Source: Ustilago trichophora (Eukaryota > Basidiomycota > Ustilaginomycetes > Ustilaginales > Ustilaginaceae). From it: a DNA stretch of 64,000 nt. Location of the stretch: positions 558,001 to 622,000 of the forward strand of contig OOIN01000012.1 in NCBI GenBank assembly GCA_900323505.1, read 5' to 3'. The stretch's first letter is position 1. The number at the start of each line of letters is the position of its first letter. Below the pieces are notes generated by a model. That model worked only from the letters and a program-made list of their open reading frames with translations, ran no database searches and was not told the DNA's origin. Of this stretch, positions 43,035 to 54,193 are shown in pieces. The translations under genes were made by a program, and so were the position numbers.

Positions 43035-43697
43035 ACCTAGAGAACGTATATACCTTGGCGGTGATACCTCCCTCACCCACTCTCACAAACACAACAAACC
43101 CAAACACACACTCATTTTACCTTCATTCCCTTCTCTTCTCCAGCTCTGGACCGTTTCTATTTCTGCTTCATACTATTCCCCCTTCCCTACCACTTGTAAA
43201 ACCCTTCCTCTCTCCCAATCTCGCACACACACCCTTCGGCGATGGTGCAATGGTAGAACGTATGGATATGGATAAAAGTCTTTTTAGTCCCTCCTCTCTG
43301 TCGTCCTTGGATCAATCTTGATACTTCATGGATAAATTAGCATCTCTGTTATTTTTTATTTTTTTTTATTTTTTTGGGTCTGGTCGTGAATCTCAAAATG
43401 CCCATGCGACAGTTTTGAAAAGTCGTATAGGGAGACGATCAAGTGGTTGCGTTGATCGATCTTCATACTGGACCTCAACGGGACGTTTGTTGGAGCGCAC
43501 CAGAATGGCATCTCCTGATCAACGTTGAGAAGATGTTCCTATTTCACTCGAGGTATGTCTCACACCTCAACACACAATGCCAAAGTTTCAAAACACTCCA
43601 GATGGACGCCTAACGAGAAAGAGGTGACCTTTTGAGACCCGACAATGAACTGTATGACAACATGTAGCGATGCGCTTCATCTCTTTGTTTCGCCTGA
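43035..43697. other. Intergenic region between the GPI-type gene and the desaturase
   Basis: About 660 bp with CT-rich and T-rich tracts (about 43350-43376). A GATGGTGCAATGGTAGAAC sequence at about 43241-43259 resembles a tRNA A box, but no matching B box or acceptor stem was found. Confidence 0.5.
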
Positions 43698-45194
43698 TTA
43701 CTCGGTCTTCCCACTTTTAATGCCAGCTCTGATCGCGTCACGATTCACTCGCTTAACCCTGGCCCAGAGACCCGAGTCCTCACCCAAGATAAATCTCACC
43801 GTCACCATGGGCCAGCTCGTATGCTGTGGCAGACAGTCGTAAAACTCTGGAGCCATCTTGCGCAATTCGGGCAACCTTGTCCAGGGCACACTGGGGAAAT
43901 CGTGGTGCTCGTTATGATATCCAACGTTGTAAGCCAGGATGTTGAGCGGACCGTAGTAGGACCAAGTTTCCTGCTGGATGCCTGCGAACATGTAGTGTTC
44001 TGCGATGAAGTGTGCTGCACATGGATGGAGACTCCCTGCAAAGAAAGAGGACAGCAAGAGGTAAAGCAGTGCGTTCCACCCGCAGAAGTACACCAGCGCA
44101 GAGTCAAACGAAAGAATGAAAGCGAGGTTCAGCCCGTGCCAAACTGTAGGTTTCTGCGCTCGAACGAATCCAGGTCGAAGTGCGTAGAAGAAGATCTGGA
44201 AGGTGGCAAAAAATGCTTTGCCCAGGACATTCTTCAGAACGATGCTCTCAAATTTGGTGGGGAGGTCGGTGTCGGTTCCGTCCTCGCCAAGGTACTTGTG
44301 ATGTTCCAGATGGTATGGTTTGAAAGCCATTGCGTAGGGGACGCCGATGGATGCGTTGACTAGGATTGCCCAGAGACGGTTGGCACGGAGCCCACGGAAG
44401 GCGAGGTTGTGGGTGATTTCGTGGATGGCGAGGAAGGTGTTTTGGTTGGCAGTGCCACCGATCGCATAGGCGATGAGGAGAAATTGCCAAGAGAAGGGGT
44501 GAAGGGAGGTGTACTTGGACAAGTAGATCGCGAGGGAAAGCTGAAGAGCAAGCACACCGAAAGAGACATACTTGGTTAGCGGTTCGTAGCCCATCAGTCG
44601 TTTCACTTCGGGGTGAGCTTTCAGAATGGCCATTCGTCGGGAACGATGTGGTTCTTCCGTATGCATCCAGAGGAAGTCCTGGGATTGAGTATCGACGGGG
44701 ACAATGTTGGGCAGCCACGCTCTGCCATCTGCCGCGTTGGCACTTCGCTTGATGTTGGAGCTGGAGAGGATGGTGTGGCTAGGCTCGGTTCGAGACACTT
44801 GGGGAAGAGGCGCATCGTCGAGTTCATCCTGCTGTGTTGTAGCCAATTTCTTAGGCTCGTCCTCATCAGCTGCATCGGAATCGTCGGAGGTGAAGGAGGT
44901 GGATGAGTCGCCGAGGGACGAAAAATTGGGTGAAGACGAACGCGAGTTACGTGTCGACGAAGAGGAAGAGGAGATGTAGGAGAATGTGGAATCCTCCGAG
45001 CGCAGAGGTGGACGTTTGGTGCCTGGGGAAGATGGGCTAGGTGAGGACGCAAAGGTGGCGGAATGGGAGGAGGAGGAGGAGGAGGAGGAAGAGGAAGGTG
45101 GGGAGGTGGACTCGGCACCGCCGTAAAGAGACCAGTCGACGTGAATGGTCGAGTTCATAACGCGACCAGCGCGCGCAGTGAGGGCAGAGAGCAT
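43698..45194 (-). CDS. Sphingolipid delta-4 desaturase (dihydroceramide desaturase)
   Basis: 498 aa from ATG at 45194, which is the first ATG; the frame upstream only reaches a TTG. The desaturase proper begins at about residue 175 (DFLWMHTEEPHRSRRMAIL). All three histidine boxes are present: HEITH, HLEHH and NEHHD (in YHNEHHDFPSVPW). Hydrophobic membrane segments lie between them. The enzyme introduces the 4,5-trans double bond into dihydroceramide in the ER. In fungi the product typically feeds glucosylceramide synthesis. The N-terminal extension of about 170 residues is Ser-rich, then acidic, and is absent from typical Des1 proteins; its role is unknown. Confidence 0.92.
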   Translation of the reverse strand: MLSALTARAGRVMNSTIHVDWSLYGGAESTSPPSSSSSSSSSSHSATFASSPSPSSPGTKRPPLRSEDSTFSYISSSSSSTRNSRSSSPNFSSLGDSSTSFTSDDSDAADEDEPKKLATTQQDELDDAPLPQVSRTEPSHTILSSSNIKRSANAADGRAWLPNIVPVDTQSQDFLWMHTEEPHRSRRMAILKAHPEVKRLMGYEPLTKYVSFGVLALQLSLAIYLSKYTSLHPFSWQFLLIAYAIGGTANQNTFLAIHEITHNLAFRGLRANRLWAILVNASIGVPYAMAFKPYHLEHHKYLGEDGTDTDLPTKFESIVLKNVLGKAFFATFQIFFYALRPGFVRAQKPTVWHGLNLAFILSFDSALVYFCGWNALLYLLLSSFFAGSLHPCAAHFIAEHYMFAGIQQETWSYYGPLNILAYNVGYHNEHHDFPSVPWTRLPELRKMAPEFYDCLPQHTSWPMVTVRFILGEDSGLWARVKRVNRDAIRAGIKSGKTE

Positions 45195-46263
45195 GCTCTG
45201 AAGGTTCTTGAGAGAGCTGACCTGCGCTCCTGAAGGAAACAAGATTGGTGTCGTCGACAGAGGGAGCTCGGAAAGCGTGGAGAATTGATAGCTGTTGGGT
45301 GGTGCGATATCAGTCTATCGATGGCTATACGTGTCTATCGGCTGTCGTCCGAGCAAGCAAGGAGCGTGTAATCGTCGACAAAAGGAGCCTTCTAAATACC
45401 AGGATGAAGGAGGAAGGATGGAGTGAAGTGATAACAGCAAATGTAGGTCAGGCGTTACAAACGAAGGCGATGCTGCCACCACGACTATCGTCCAATCCTG
45501 TGCGGTCCCACAACGACACACGCACGACTCTTTGACCCTCAAAGTGGGGAAAAAGGGCACACACGAATCCAAAAGATAGTTCTGCGGCGTGGGAAGAACA
45601 AGCGAGTCGCCATTTGCCTTCAACTGAGTAACCATGCACGGACACAGCCCAACGTGCAGCAGCAGCAACAGCCGCTCTTCTCTCGCCTTAACCCTAACCC
45701 AGAAGGCAATAAAAAAAATAAAAAAAATGAGACATTCACGAACCTCAAGAAGAAAACTTTAAAACTGAAAGGGCACGCCACCACGCCTTTTGCAACCCAG
45801 ACAGTGTCTTGACCGAGGCTTCCTCGTGATGCCAATTGGAGAGCCTCTTCTGCCCCTCCCAAGATGTACCAACAATCCCTACACCAGACAGATGGACAAG
45901 ATGGTGAAGCTACAGCATGGTCACAAGGAGCTGTCTGTGTTGTCAGGTCCAGCCAGTGTGCAACTCGGCACCAGGCTCGGAAGCGAATCAAAGCCATTTG
46001 CCCCCCTGAGTCTGAAATGCGGTGCTCGTTCGGCGAACCAGCAAAGGAAGACAAGAAAATCACCCTTTCCGAACCCTATCCTATCCTTCCTAGACAGACA
46101 CACGGGCCAATCCCTTCCGATTTTTCTGGCAATTTGTTCTTAGCTTGAGTCTAACAAACTGAAAAATTCAAACGAGAGCCATGCTGCCATGCTTCATCGC
46201 ATACCGTCATGAACGCACACGGAGATGATTTGCAGCCCATTGCATTGAGACTGTCTGTAGAAG
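45195..46263. other. Intergenic region between the desaturase and SWD2
   Basis: About 1.07 kb separating two minus-strand genes. It holds the desaturase leader and promoter. No gene-like ORF on either strand. Confidence 0.5.
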
Positions 46264-47545
46264 CTAGTCGTCATCTTCTGGCAGATCTGGAAGCCAGAAC
46301 GCCACCTCGGCGCCTGCGCTGATGAATTCTGTCGTGTGCAATGGATGCCAGCGAGGTGAGAAAAAAAGAGTCAGCATCAAGAACATTCAAGTGATACAAA
46401 ATTCTGCTTTTGTGTGGATGCTCCTTTGTCGCATACTTACGCGCATGTCTTGGGTTGAACGCCAGAACACGGCTGGCACCATCGTGTCCCGTCTGCTTGT
46501 AGCGTGGTCTCAGATTCCTAAACTCGTTTCGTTTGGCCTCTTCCAGGTCAATGTACCAGAAGAGCACCGACCCATCCGCCGAGCCTGAGAGCACCCATTT
46601 CCCATCTGGTGTCCAGCATACTTCCTGTCCGCTGATTCCAGCTTCAGCCACCATGCCTATCGATTGCCCTGTCGCCTTTTCCAATCCTTCATGCCCGATG
46701 AGTCTTGCGACCACGTGTCCGCCTTCTGAGAATGTGTCTATCACATAATGCACATCTCCCGATGTGCCTAGCAGCAGGTACTGGCTGTCGTGGGTGAATG
46801 TGAGCGAGGTAATAATTGGAATCCTTGGTGGCATCGACACCTTTGACAGCGCCGCCGAGTCATCCAAATGCACTACCAAGAAAGGCATTTGGTCGAACTT
46901 GCGAATGTCATATAGCAGCACTACTGACCTCTCGTTGATCGCTACTGCAAACACCTTACCCATTGGATCGTACGCCACCACTGGATGTCCATGCACGTTC
47001 ATGTGACCCTGAGACTTTTGCGCGCGCAAATCCCACAACCTCACCGCTTCATCCACGCTACCCGACAGAAATGTATCGTTCTGCGGGCTCATCTGTAGCG
47101 TCACCACCTTGTTCTCATGTCCCTCAAAGTAGCGAATGTACGCCTTGGTCTTGAGACTTATGTATCTGATGGCGTTGTTTTCCTTTGTAGAGGCATAGAT
47201 GATGTTGCTCTTGTTGTGTGTGAAGCGCGCCAGATGGACACCATACTTTAGCGACGGCATCTTGGATTGGCGGGTGCCAGAACGAACGTCGTAGATGTGC
47301 ATCCAGTCATCTTCGCCTGATGTGATGCACTGGTAGCCCTCATCGTCAAACGAAGCTGATGTGATTGATGTGCCCTTGGAGACGTATTGCGTAAATACTT
47401 TGGCGGGTTTGAAGGCCGAGATGAGGTTCGGGGTGATGGGAAGCTTCTTGACGTCGGCACTGGATGATGAGGGCCCAGCTGCAACCGAGCTCGATGAGGC
47501 TGCAGCCGCACTCGAAGACGACGCCGAGGCTATCGATGTTGCCAT
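46264..47545 (-). CDS. SWD2: SWD2 WD40 subunit of COMPASS and the cleavage/polyadenylation factor
   Basis: Two exons, 47545-46441 and 46328-46264, encode 389 aa. The donor is GCGC|GTAAGT and the acceptor CGACAG|AATTC. The join reads NPRHAQFISAGAEVAFWLPD and ends LPEDDD, as expected for the family C-terminus. Without the splice the frame runs into unrelated sequence. A Ser/Ala-rich N-terminus precedes a seven-blade propeller (SITSASFDDEGYQCITSGED, YFEGHENKVVTLQMSPQNDT, FLSGSVDEAVRLWDLRAQ, WTPDGKWVLSGSADGSVLFW). In yeast Swd2 is shared by the Set1 H3K4 methyltransferase complex and CPF. An ATG at 47545 fits best; further codons upstream are low-complexity. Confidence 0.93.
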
Positions 47546-47727
47546 GGTAGTAGCGACCTTGCTTGCAGGATAAGGCTTGCACAAAGAAGTGGAGTTGATA
47601 GTGTCGACAGAGAAGAAGATGCGGGGACGTGTGAGAATGCCTTCTCCGTCTTCCGAAGACCAAGAAAAAGCGCGTGCGCTCGCGTCGAGGCTGTTACATC
47701 GACTCTGATTCAGTGCTGAAGAACGTG

Positions 47728-47766
<39 letters not shown>

Positions 47767-48540
47767 ACGCAAATGGGGAAAAACGCGCGCCATTCGGCGA
47801 TCCAAATGCCCGAAGCGGAGCCTCATTCGCACAAAAAGCACTTGCAGAAGCTGCTACAATACAGCACACAAGACTCTGCCATCGCTTGCACGACTTCAAG
47901 TCTGTCTGTCGTCGCGATCAAGACTCGGTGCTGAAGGTGAATTGGAGAATGGGGCAACAAAGATGCTTGGACTTCGGCTGGCCAGAGGTGCTCAGTGGGG
48001 TTACTGTACACGCCGTTTCTTCTCTGTCTAAAATTAACAAGAGCCATGGCCAAGCAACTTCTCCGCATCGAATTACTGTCTTTGGACCCTTTTTGCCTTT
48101 ATTTTTTGCCGGCAGCAGTCAACTTCTTCCCTTGACCTCTTCCTCTTCCTCATCCACATCCACACACCTACATCAACACCCGCACACTTTTTTTTTCGTT
48201 CTTTCAACTTTGCTTGTCATCCGCCATCCTCTCTATCCCACCTTCACCACGCCATTCCACGCGTCCCTCCGTTTCGATCAGCCTGCAAGTGAGCTTGCGG
48301 TGCATCATCTCGTCTCTTGATGCAAAACAGGCATACGAATGTAACAAGCCTGCAATCTGCAACCTGTTGTCAAGTGGCATCATCCTCCCACCTTCATCAC
48401 GCCAGCGATATTCCACAGCTAGCCGGCATCTGCCAATCGGCTGTCCTGCGGAAATCTAACCGGACACAGACGCTCGCTACTTTATACTTCAACCATCACC
48501 ACGTCGAGCTTAGCACCTTTGCAAGTGTAACAGCACCATC
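47546..48540. other. Divergent promoter region, SWD2 / Zn2Cys6 factor
   Basis: About 1 kb. It contains a 35-nt poly-A run (47728-47762) and a pyrimidine-rich leader before the Zn2Cys6 gene. No coding sequence supported. Confidence 0.5.
47728..47762. repeat. Poly-A run (35 A)
   Basis: Thirty-five consecutive A bases just upstream of SWD2 (a poly-T on its coding strand). It is the longest homopolymer in the window. Confidence 0.95.
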
Positions 48541-51500
48541 ATGGTCTCGCCAAAGCCCGAGTCGTATCACGATGCGCTCTACCATTTAGCAGCAGCAGCA
48601 GAGTCGTCGCCATCTCCTCAACCCAGCTTTTACCCGGCAGATTCGCAGCATTATCCTCCGTCTCACCATCACCCCTATCACCAGCAGCATGACCCAGCGC
48701 AGCATCATCATCCTCAGGGCCGCCATTACATGAACATGACACCCGCTCATGGTGCGCCTCATCCACAGAATCAGTACCGATACCTAGACCGAAGTTATTC
48801 CCCCGCATCGGCTGCGGCACCGCCTCCTCCTTCGTCTTCGGCATCTCATCACGCCGAGGCTTCAGCATCCAGGCTGCCGCCTCCATCCGCTTCTTCCACA
48901 CGTGACACAAGCATCCGGCCTTCTCCAGCTCACGCTTCAGACCGAAGCGAAGACGCCAATCCGCCTTCCAATGATTCATCCAATGCCGCAGCAGCAGCGG
49001 CCGGCGAAAAGAAAATCTCGTGCATGGAATGTCGATTGTCCAAAGTCAAATGCTCCGGAGGCGATCTTTGCGTCCGATGCAAGCGTCTCGGCAAGGAATG
49101 CTACTACAAGAGTCACAAACGCGGCAGAAAGTCGGACAGCTCCAAGATTCAAAAGCTCGAACGCACCGTCGACTCTCTCAGCCGCGCCCTCGAGCAGTTC
49201 TCCAAGAATAAGGTCTCCGGCAGCCCTGGAAGCTCGCAGTCGCTCACCAAAAGCGCTTCCGTCGACTCGAAGCGCACAGCTCGTGCCCAAGCTCCTGATG
49301 CTCGTGCCAATGAACAAGCTTCGTCGCCGGATGCATTTGGGAAGGGAGCAGAGCCAGCTCGGCCGTCGGCTCCTTCCTCCTTGTCGGCCATGTCTCCGCC
49401 TGCTCAGTCGCCGCGCGGGCCACCAACTTCGGCGTACCGCGATGCCGCGTCAAATGTCCCTCGACGCCCTTCTGAAGCCTTTCGACAGCGCTCCACATCG
49501 TCATCGTGGCAGACACCGCACAGCATCGCTTCAGCCACGCCGACCTCAGATGACCCAGATGAACCCGAGAATCTTGGACTGCCCACCCTCTCCAACCCTC
49601 TCAAGCTGCTCGCCCACGCCAGTGATTCGGCACGCGACCGGGATTCCGGCCTCGGGTCATCTGATCCTTCGCCTTCCGCTGTTGCTGGCTCCAGAGTATC
49701 TGCCAAGAAGGTCTTAGATTCAACTGATCCTAGCGGGGCAGCTGACCCTGCCCATTCTAACTCCAATGGCACTGGCGCGGCCGCCAGCTCCTCCGCCGAT
49801 CCATCCTCATCAGCTGCAAGAACCGAGCTGCCCGACAGAAATGGTCGTGCCAGCCTCTTTGGCGTATACCCAGGCTCCAACGCCACCAACACTGTCTCTC
49901 GCTTCGGCCCTGGCCGCGGCAAAGCATTCTTCGACATTGGCCTGTTCACGACTAAACAGGACAACCTGCCGCACTTTGACCCCATCGACCGCGGTTACCT
50001 CACCCTCGCCGAAGCCGAGAGCCTCTATGCTGTATACATGCAGCACATCAACCCTATGATCACGCTGCTCGACCCACATCTGCATACCTTCGAGTACGTC
50101 CGATCGTGCTCGGCTTTGCTGCTCAGCTCCACATGCTGGATTGCGGCCAAGTACAGAGTAGAGGCAAGTCAGATTGCGGCTGATCTCGAGATGCATATCC
50201 GCTCCAATCTTTTGCCCACGATTCTGATGGAGGGTTTCAGAAATGCAGAAATCCCACAGGCGCTCATTATTCTCGCGGCGTACCATCCTCAGATGAATAC
50301 GCTCTCCGAAGACAAGGCGTGGGCGTATGTCGGCTTTGCCATTCGTATCGCGTCTGAGCTCGACATGAACAGTCGTATTGCTGTTCGCCCGGCCAATCGC
50401 CAAGACGACGCTGGCTTGGCACGCCGACTCCGCAACAGAGAGAGGACCTGGTTGAACCTTTGGCTCTTCGAGACGAGTATGAGCCAGCACATGGGCAGAA
50501 GGCCCACACTGGCCAACGATCCTGTCGTGATGGGCTGCGCGCATTGGCATTTGGACAAATTCGCACTACCTCAGGACAAAGCCGTAGTTGCCGTGGTGCA
50601 ATTGCGACTGCTCATGCTGAGAAACGTCGAGCTCTTCGAGAACTTTGTCGACGCATCAGTGACCGATCTGCCCGCAGAACGCACCGGAAAGCAAGTGGAG
50701 CTATTCAGACGCATCTGTGCTTCAGACCTCGACACATGGCTTGCTACCTGGACCGGACCCTCACATCAGCTCGCCCTACAAAACACGCAACAGTCCGCTG
50801 CCGATCCTTCGACTGCCTCCGAAATAAACGACACGAGCAGCAGATCCCAGCTCTGGCCCAATACAGACCTGCCACCCACCCTATCGCGTATCCACCGTTT
50901 GAAGCTCTACTACTGGTACGCAAGACTCTTGCTTGACACAATCGCTCTCAAGAGCAGCCATTTGGGACTTGATGTCCTGCGACCAATCTACAAGGATGCA
51001 TATGCCTGTTGCATGGCTTACCTGGGCCTCTTTGTGGCAACAATGGTACCCAACGGTTTGTTCTGGGGTCACAATTCGACCGTTGTCACCCCCGCATATT
51101 GCGCCATTTTCGCTCTGCGCATCGTGGGCTTGATCAGCACCTCGGCAGGCGCAGCCAGTCTGCAGGTCAAATCGCAACCCAAAGTGAAGCAAGAGGAGGA
51201 ATTGGGGATTGACATCGATGCAGAGTATACCTTTGAGATGGTCGAAAAGGTGGCGAAGGTTTGCGAGGAGGCGGGAAATGCCACTCCGCACAGGAGGGGT
51301 GCGGCGGGCAGTTATGCTTTCTTCTTGTTTACTGTGCTGGCCAAGGCCAAGAGTGCGTGGAATGCCAAGTTGGCAAAGAAGGTGGCTGAAGAGGCCGCTA
51401 AGGACGGCGCTGAGGTGGGTGCGGGAGCTGTCTGGAATGGGAAGAGGGGTAGAGATGGCAATGATGTGGGCGAACGGCAAGGAAAGTCTTCGAAGAGGGA

Positions 51501-52017
51501 CAATGCGGCGCAGCAGAGGGATCGGGAGAATGCCATAGCAGCGAAGGACTCGACGTCTGCGAAGGTGCAGCAAGATGCACCGGGTCAAAGCATTTCTTTC
51601 AACGCTACATCCTCCACCACCGCAGACACAGCCGACGCCGACGACCACCACTTCCTCCGCCAACTAATGCAATTCCAAGCAGGCCCCTCGGGCGTACAAA
51701 CAGCAATCGTCCACAACCCTTCCCCCGCCACCCATGCTCATCCCCTCCCCCAAACACAGACCACCTTCCCCCTCCACCACCAAGGAGACCCCAACTCAAA
51801 TATGCCGCACGTACACCTCGACTCAATGTCATCTTCGTCCAATGCCATGTCCACAGCACTGGGCATGGGTACCGCGATGGCGGGTGAAGCGGCCGGAGGT
51901 GCAGCAGCAGCAGATATCGATTGGGACTTTGGCATGCTGGATGGGTTTTTGGGCGAGTCTCTGTTCAGTGATATGTCTTTCATCTCTGCTACAGCTGGTG
52001 GTGTCGATGGAGGATAA
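48541..52017 (+). CDS. Zn2Cys6 fungal transcription factor with fungal_trans domain
   Basis: A single exon encodes 1158 aa. The N-terminus is rich in His, Gln, Pro and Ser. The binuclear zinc cluster lies at residues 161-187 (CMECRLSKVKC, then CVRCKRLGKEC), spaced C-x2-C-x6-C-x5-C-x2-C-x6-C. A basic linker (KSHKRGRKSDSS) and a short coiled coil (IQKLERTVDSLSRALEQF) suggest dimeric DNA binding. The middle domain (about 475-860) has the helical fungal_trans pattern, including RERTWLNLWLFETSMSQHMG and RPTLAND. The C-terminus is Ser/Gly-rich with an acidic, hydrophobic patch near the end (DIDWDFGMLDGFLGESLF) that looks like an activation segment. The target pathway cannot be told from sequence. 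Confidence 0.9.
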   Translation: MVSPKPESYHDALYHLAAAAESSPSPQPSFYPADSQHYPPSHHHPYHQQHDPAQHHHPQGRHYMNMTPAHGAPHPQNQYRYLDRSYSPASAAAPPPPSSSASHHAEASASRLPPPSASSTRDTSIRPSPAHASDRSEDANPPSNDSSNAAAAAAGEKKISCMECRLSKVKCSGGDLCVRCKRLGKECYYKSHKRGRKSDSSKIQKLERTVDSLSRALEQFSKNKVSGSPGSSQSLTKSASVDSKRTARAQAPDARANEQASSPDAFGKGAEPARPSAPSSLSAMSPPAQSPRGPPTSAYRDAASNVPRRPSEAFRQRSTSSSWQTPHSIASATPTSDDPDEPENLGLPTLSNPLKLLAHASDSARDRDSGLGSSDPSPSAVAGSRVSAKKVLDSTDPSGAADPAHSNSNGTGAAASSSADPSSSAARTELPDRNGRASLFGVYPGSNATNTVSRFGPGRGKAFFDIGLFTTKQDNLPHFDPIDRGYLTLAEAESLYAVYMQHINPMITLLDPHLHTFEYVRSCSALLLSSTCWIAAKYRVEASQIAADLEMHIRSNLLPTILMEGFRNAEIPQALIILAAYHPQMNTLSEDKAWAYVGFAIRIASELDMNSRIAVRPANRQDDAGLARRLRNRERTWLNLWLFETSMSQHMGRRPTLANDPVVMGCAHWHLDKFALPQDKAVVAVVQLRLLMLRNVELFENFVDASVTDLPAERTGKQVELFRRICASDLDTWLATWTGPSHQLALQNTQQSAADPSTASEINDTSSRSQLWPNTDLPPTLSRIHRLKLYYWYARLLLDTIALKSSHLGLDVLRPIYKDAYACCMAYLGLFVATMVPNGLFWGHNSTVVTPAYCAIFALRIVGLISTSAGAASLQVKSQPKVKQEEELGIDIDAEYTFEMVEKVAKVCEEAGNATPHRRGAAGSYAFFLFTVLAKAKSAWNAKLAKKVAEEAAKDGAEVGAGAVWNGKRGRDGNDVGERQGKSSKRDNAAQQRDRENAIAAKDSTSAKVQQDAPGQSISFNATSSTTADTADADDHHFLRQLMQFQAGPSGVQTAIVHNPSPATHAHPLPQTQTTFPLHHQGDPNSNMPHVHLDSMSSSSNAMSTALGMGTAMAGEAAGGAAAADIDWDFGMLDGFLGESLFSDMSFISATAGGVDGG

Positions 52018-52139
52018 GACTTTGGATGCGGTTGGAAATTTCATAGTGTGTTGCTGATTCGCGGCTTGCCATGCATCGTTCTTCCAGTCGTTGCGTCTCG
52101 TGTTTGAATGTCTTTGTGTGTGCGCAAAAGATGGATGGA

Positions 52140-53788
52140 CTACCAGATGAACCTAAACAAGCCCATTATCAGACTGTTTCGCAGAAACAAGCTTTCCGTC
52201 AGCATCAATCTTTTCCCTTGTCTTCAGCTAGAGCAAGAGGAACATGAGCTTGTACTTACTTGGCCACCACTCCAAACAGGATTGAAACCTGCATCGTACT
52301 CCCAAACACACTTTCACGTGTCAAACTAGCCCTCTCCCTCTCCCAATCCTCCTCATCATCGCCCTCTTCCCCATCTTCGCCTCCTCCTCCACCTACCGCT
52401 CCAGTTGGGAGAGAACTCGGATGCGCTCTATCCCGAAACCAAAAGAGCGGAATTAAAGGAGGCATAAAAAACCCAACCATCAGACCCTGCATCACCGTTA
52501 CATATGCCCCTGGTCTTCCTCCTGGCTCGCCAAATTCTCCCAACTCTCCGACTGCCCCTCCGTTGTTGGTGGTGTGGAAAGAGTCCATCCAGGATTCTTC
52601 CATCTCGAGAAGATGTTGGGCGTGTTCGCGGGCTGAGATCAGGTCGTACGGGGTGTCAAGCGGATGCGTGGTGCGAAATGTGTTACGGATCGAGGAGATT
52701 TCGGAGGGTGAGAGACCGGCACTGAGGAGCCGGTTGAATCCTCGATTTTGGTCGTTTTCGAGTCGGTCTAGTTCTGGGTCAATCGAATCTCCCGGTTCCG
52801 GTGGGTCGTGTACGTCGACCAAAGGGGCGGAAGAGAATGTAGCTGAAGGAGAGGAGGGGGACGATTGGGATTCGGGCTCGCCAACAGAGCATTGCACATA
52901 GACGGTGGGTGCGGTACGAATGGTAACCCGTACAAGATCGTCGTAGAAAGCCGGTTCGCGGGTCTTGCCCTTTCCCTTCGCTCCTCTAAGCCTTGAATCG
53001 CTTATGCTACCGCTAGCATCTTCTCCAGCATCTTCACCAGAGTCCATCTGGGCAGCTAGCCAATCGAACAGCTCTCGAACGCTCATTTGACGTTTTTCCA
53101 CGGTATCTCGTTCACCCTCTTCTTTCTCCTCCTCCTCCTCCTCCTCCTCCTCCTCTGACCCTTCCACTGCATCCTCCTCCTCCCTCTCTTCTTCACCAAC
53201 TATGTGATCTCTAGAATCAGGGTTCGTGCGATCACTTCCATCGAGCGCCAGATGCCGCAAAGTCTGCCTACTCTGCAACCGCGTCCGCAGATCCAACTCC
53301 TCCAGATAGCCTACCACTCTAACACCATCCCTCAAGATTCGTCCGGCGTGGATAAGTCGCAATCTCCGCCCGCGTACTCCGTCCCTTCTTTGGCTCATAT
53401 GCTTTTTGAGCATATGCACGGTTTCATCTCCCATCAGATGTTGCTCAGCCAAAGTGGAGATGATGGATTGGACCAGATTTGAGTCAGGTTGGGTATCTTG
53501 TGGGGTTCGTATTGGTGGTGTAAGGGGTTGCGGGTCTCGTTGCTCCGAGTCAAAGTCGAATATCAGCTGCCTTGGTGGGACGGCACTGGGGGTGGATGTG
53601 GTAGGGTTGGACTGAGTGGTGGATACGGGCCGTAGAGAGGTAAGAGAATGCAAGTTGAGCTGGAGATCGCGAACGCCAGGCTCTGTGAAGCGGATCGTGA
53701 TGGGTCGGACCCTGATTGATGCATTGAGTGTCGAAGGGCCTTCACCCAGATCCAGCCGCACGTCATTCTCGTGGTGGTGGATATACAT
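52140..53788 (-). CDS. DSC3: DSC3-like ubiquitin-like subunit of the Dsc E3 ligase
   Basis: Two exons, 53788-52260 and 52173-52140, encode 520 aa. The donor is CCAA|GTAAGT and the acceptor AAACAG|TCTG. The 34-nt last exon gives the ending FGVVANLIMGLFRFIW. A ubiquitin-like domain contains RLRLIHAGRILRDGVRV. An acidic Glu-run linker (about 215-235) follows, then the second conserved domain (NRGFNRLLSAGLSPSEISSI, RNTFRTTHPLDTPYDL) and two C-terminal hydrophobic segments (GLMVGFFMPPLIPLFWFR and the spliced end). This is the layout of the fungal Dsc3 family, part of the Golgi/endosomal Dsc ubiquitin ligase that processes SREBP-type factors or degrades orphan membrane proteins. The family is recognised by domain order. 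Confidence 0.88.
53110..53160 (-). repeat. GAG/GAA codon repeat (acidic linker of DSC3)
   Basis: A (CTC)n/(CTT)n tract on plus encodes an uninterrupted Glu-rich linker in DSC3. It is a coding trinucleotide repeat, likely variable in length between strains. Confidence 0.7.
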
Positions 53789-54193
53789 TTCGCATCTGAC
53801 CCTGTATGGCGGGCTAGCTTTGAGCCCAACGGGAAGCTGTAAGGATACGGTGGTGGAAGACTAGAAGATTGGAAGCAGGAAAAGTGGTGGCCGTGCATCA
53901 AGCAAATGGACCCTGTCATGGACTGTGCGCGTTCAAAAAATGCGTTTCACACTCCACATCATCATTAAAAAGAGTTGCGCCACCAACACCATACGAGAAA
54001 AAGATACCATTCACGAAGAGAGAACGTACACAACCACAAGGTTTCGACTCGTTTACCACAATAGATACGATTGTAGACCTCCACATCTCGCGTGTATATG
54101 AAATGCGTGTCAGAGAAAAGGAAGACGAAGAGGACGGCTCCCATTGAGGGGGGTCCGAAGAGGCTCGAGAAGAATTCGCTAGCAGGGCCCGAC
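53789..54193. other. Intergenic region, DSC3 leader and 3' side of the secreted-protein gene
   Basis: About 400 bp with no supported gene. Confidence 0.5.

Noticed and set aside
43241..43262. tRNA-like sequence (GATGGTGCAATGGTAGAAC)
   Set aside because: It resembles a glycine tRNA A-box region, but there is no B box, no complementary acceptor stem and no anticodon arm downstream.
45688..45700. Telomere-like TTAACCCTAACCC
   Set aside because: Only two imperfect repeat units inside ordinary euchromatic sequence; similar short matches occur by chance (another partial one near 32309).
47728..47762. Poly-A run as the tail of a retroposed gene
   Set aside because: No gene copy or target-site duplication adjoins it, and it lies in the promoter of SWD2, whose intron is intact.
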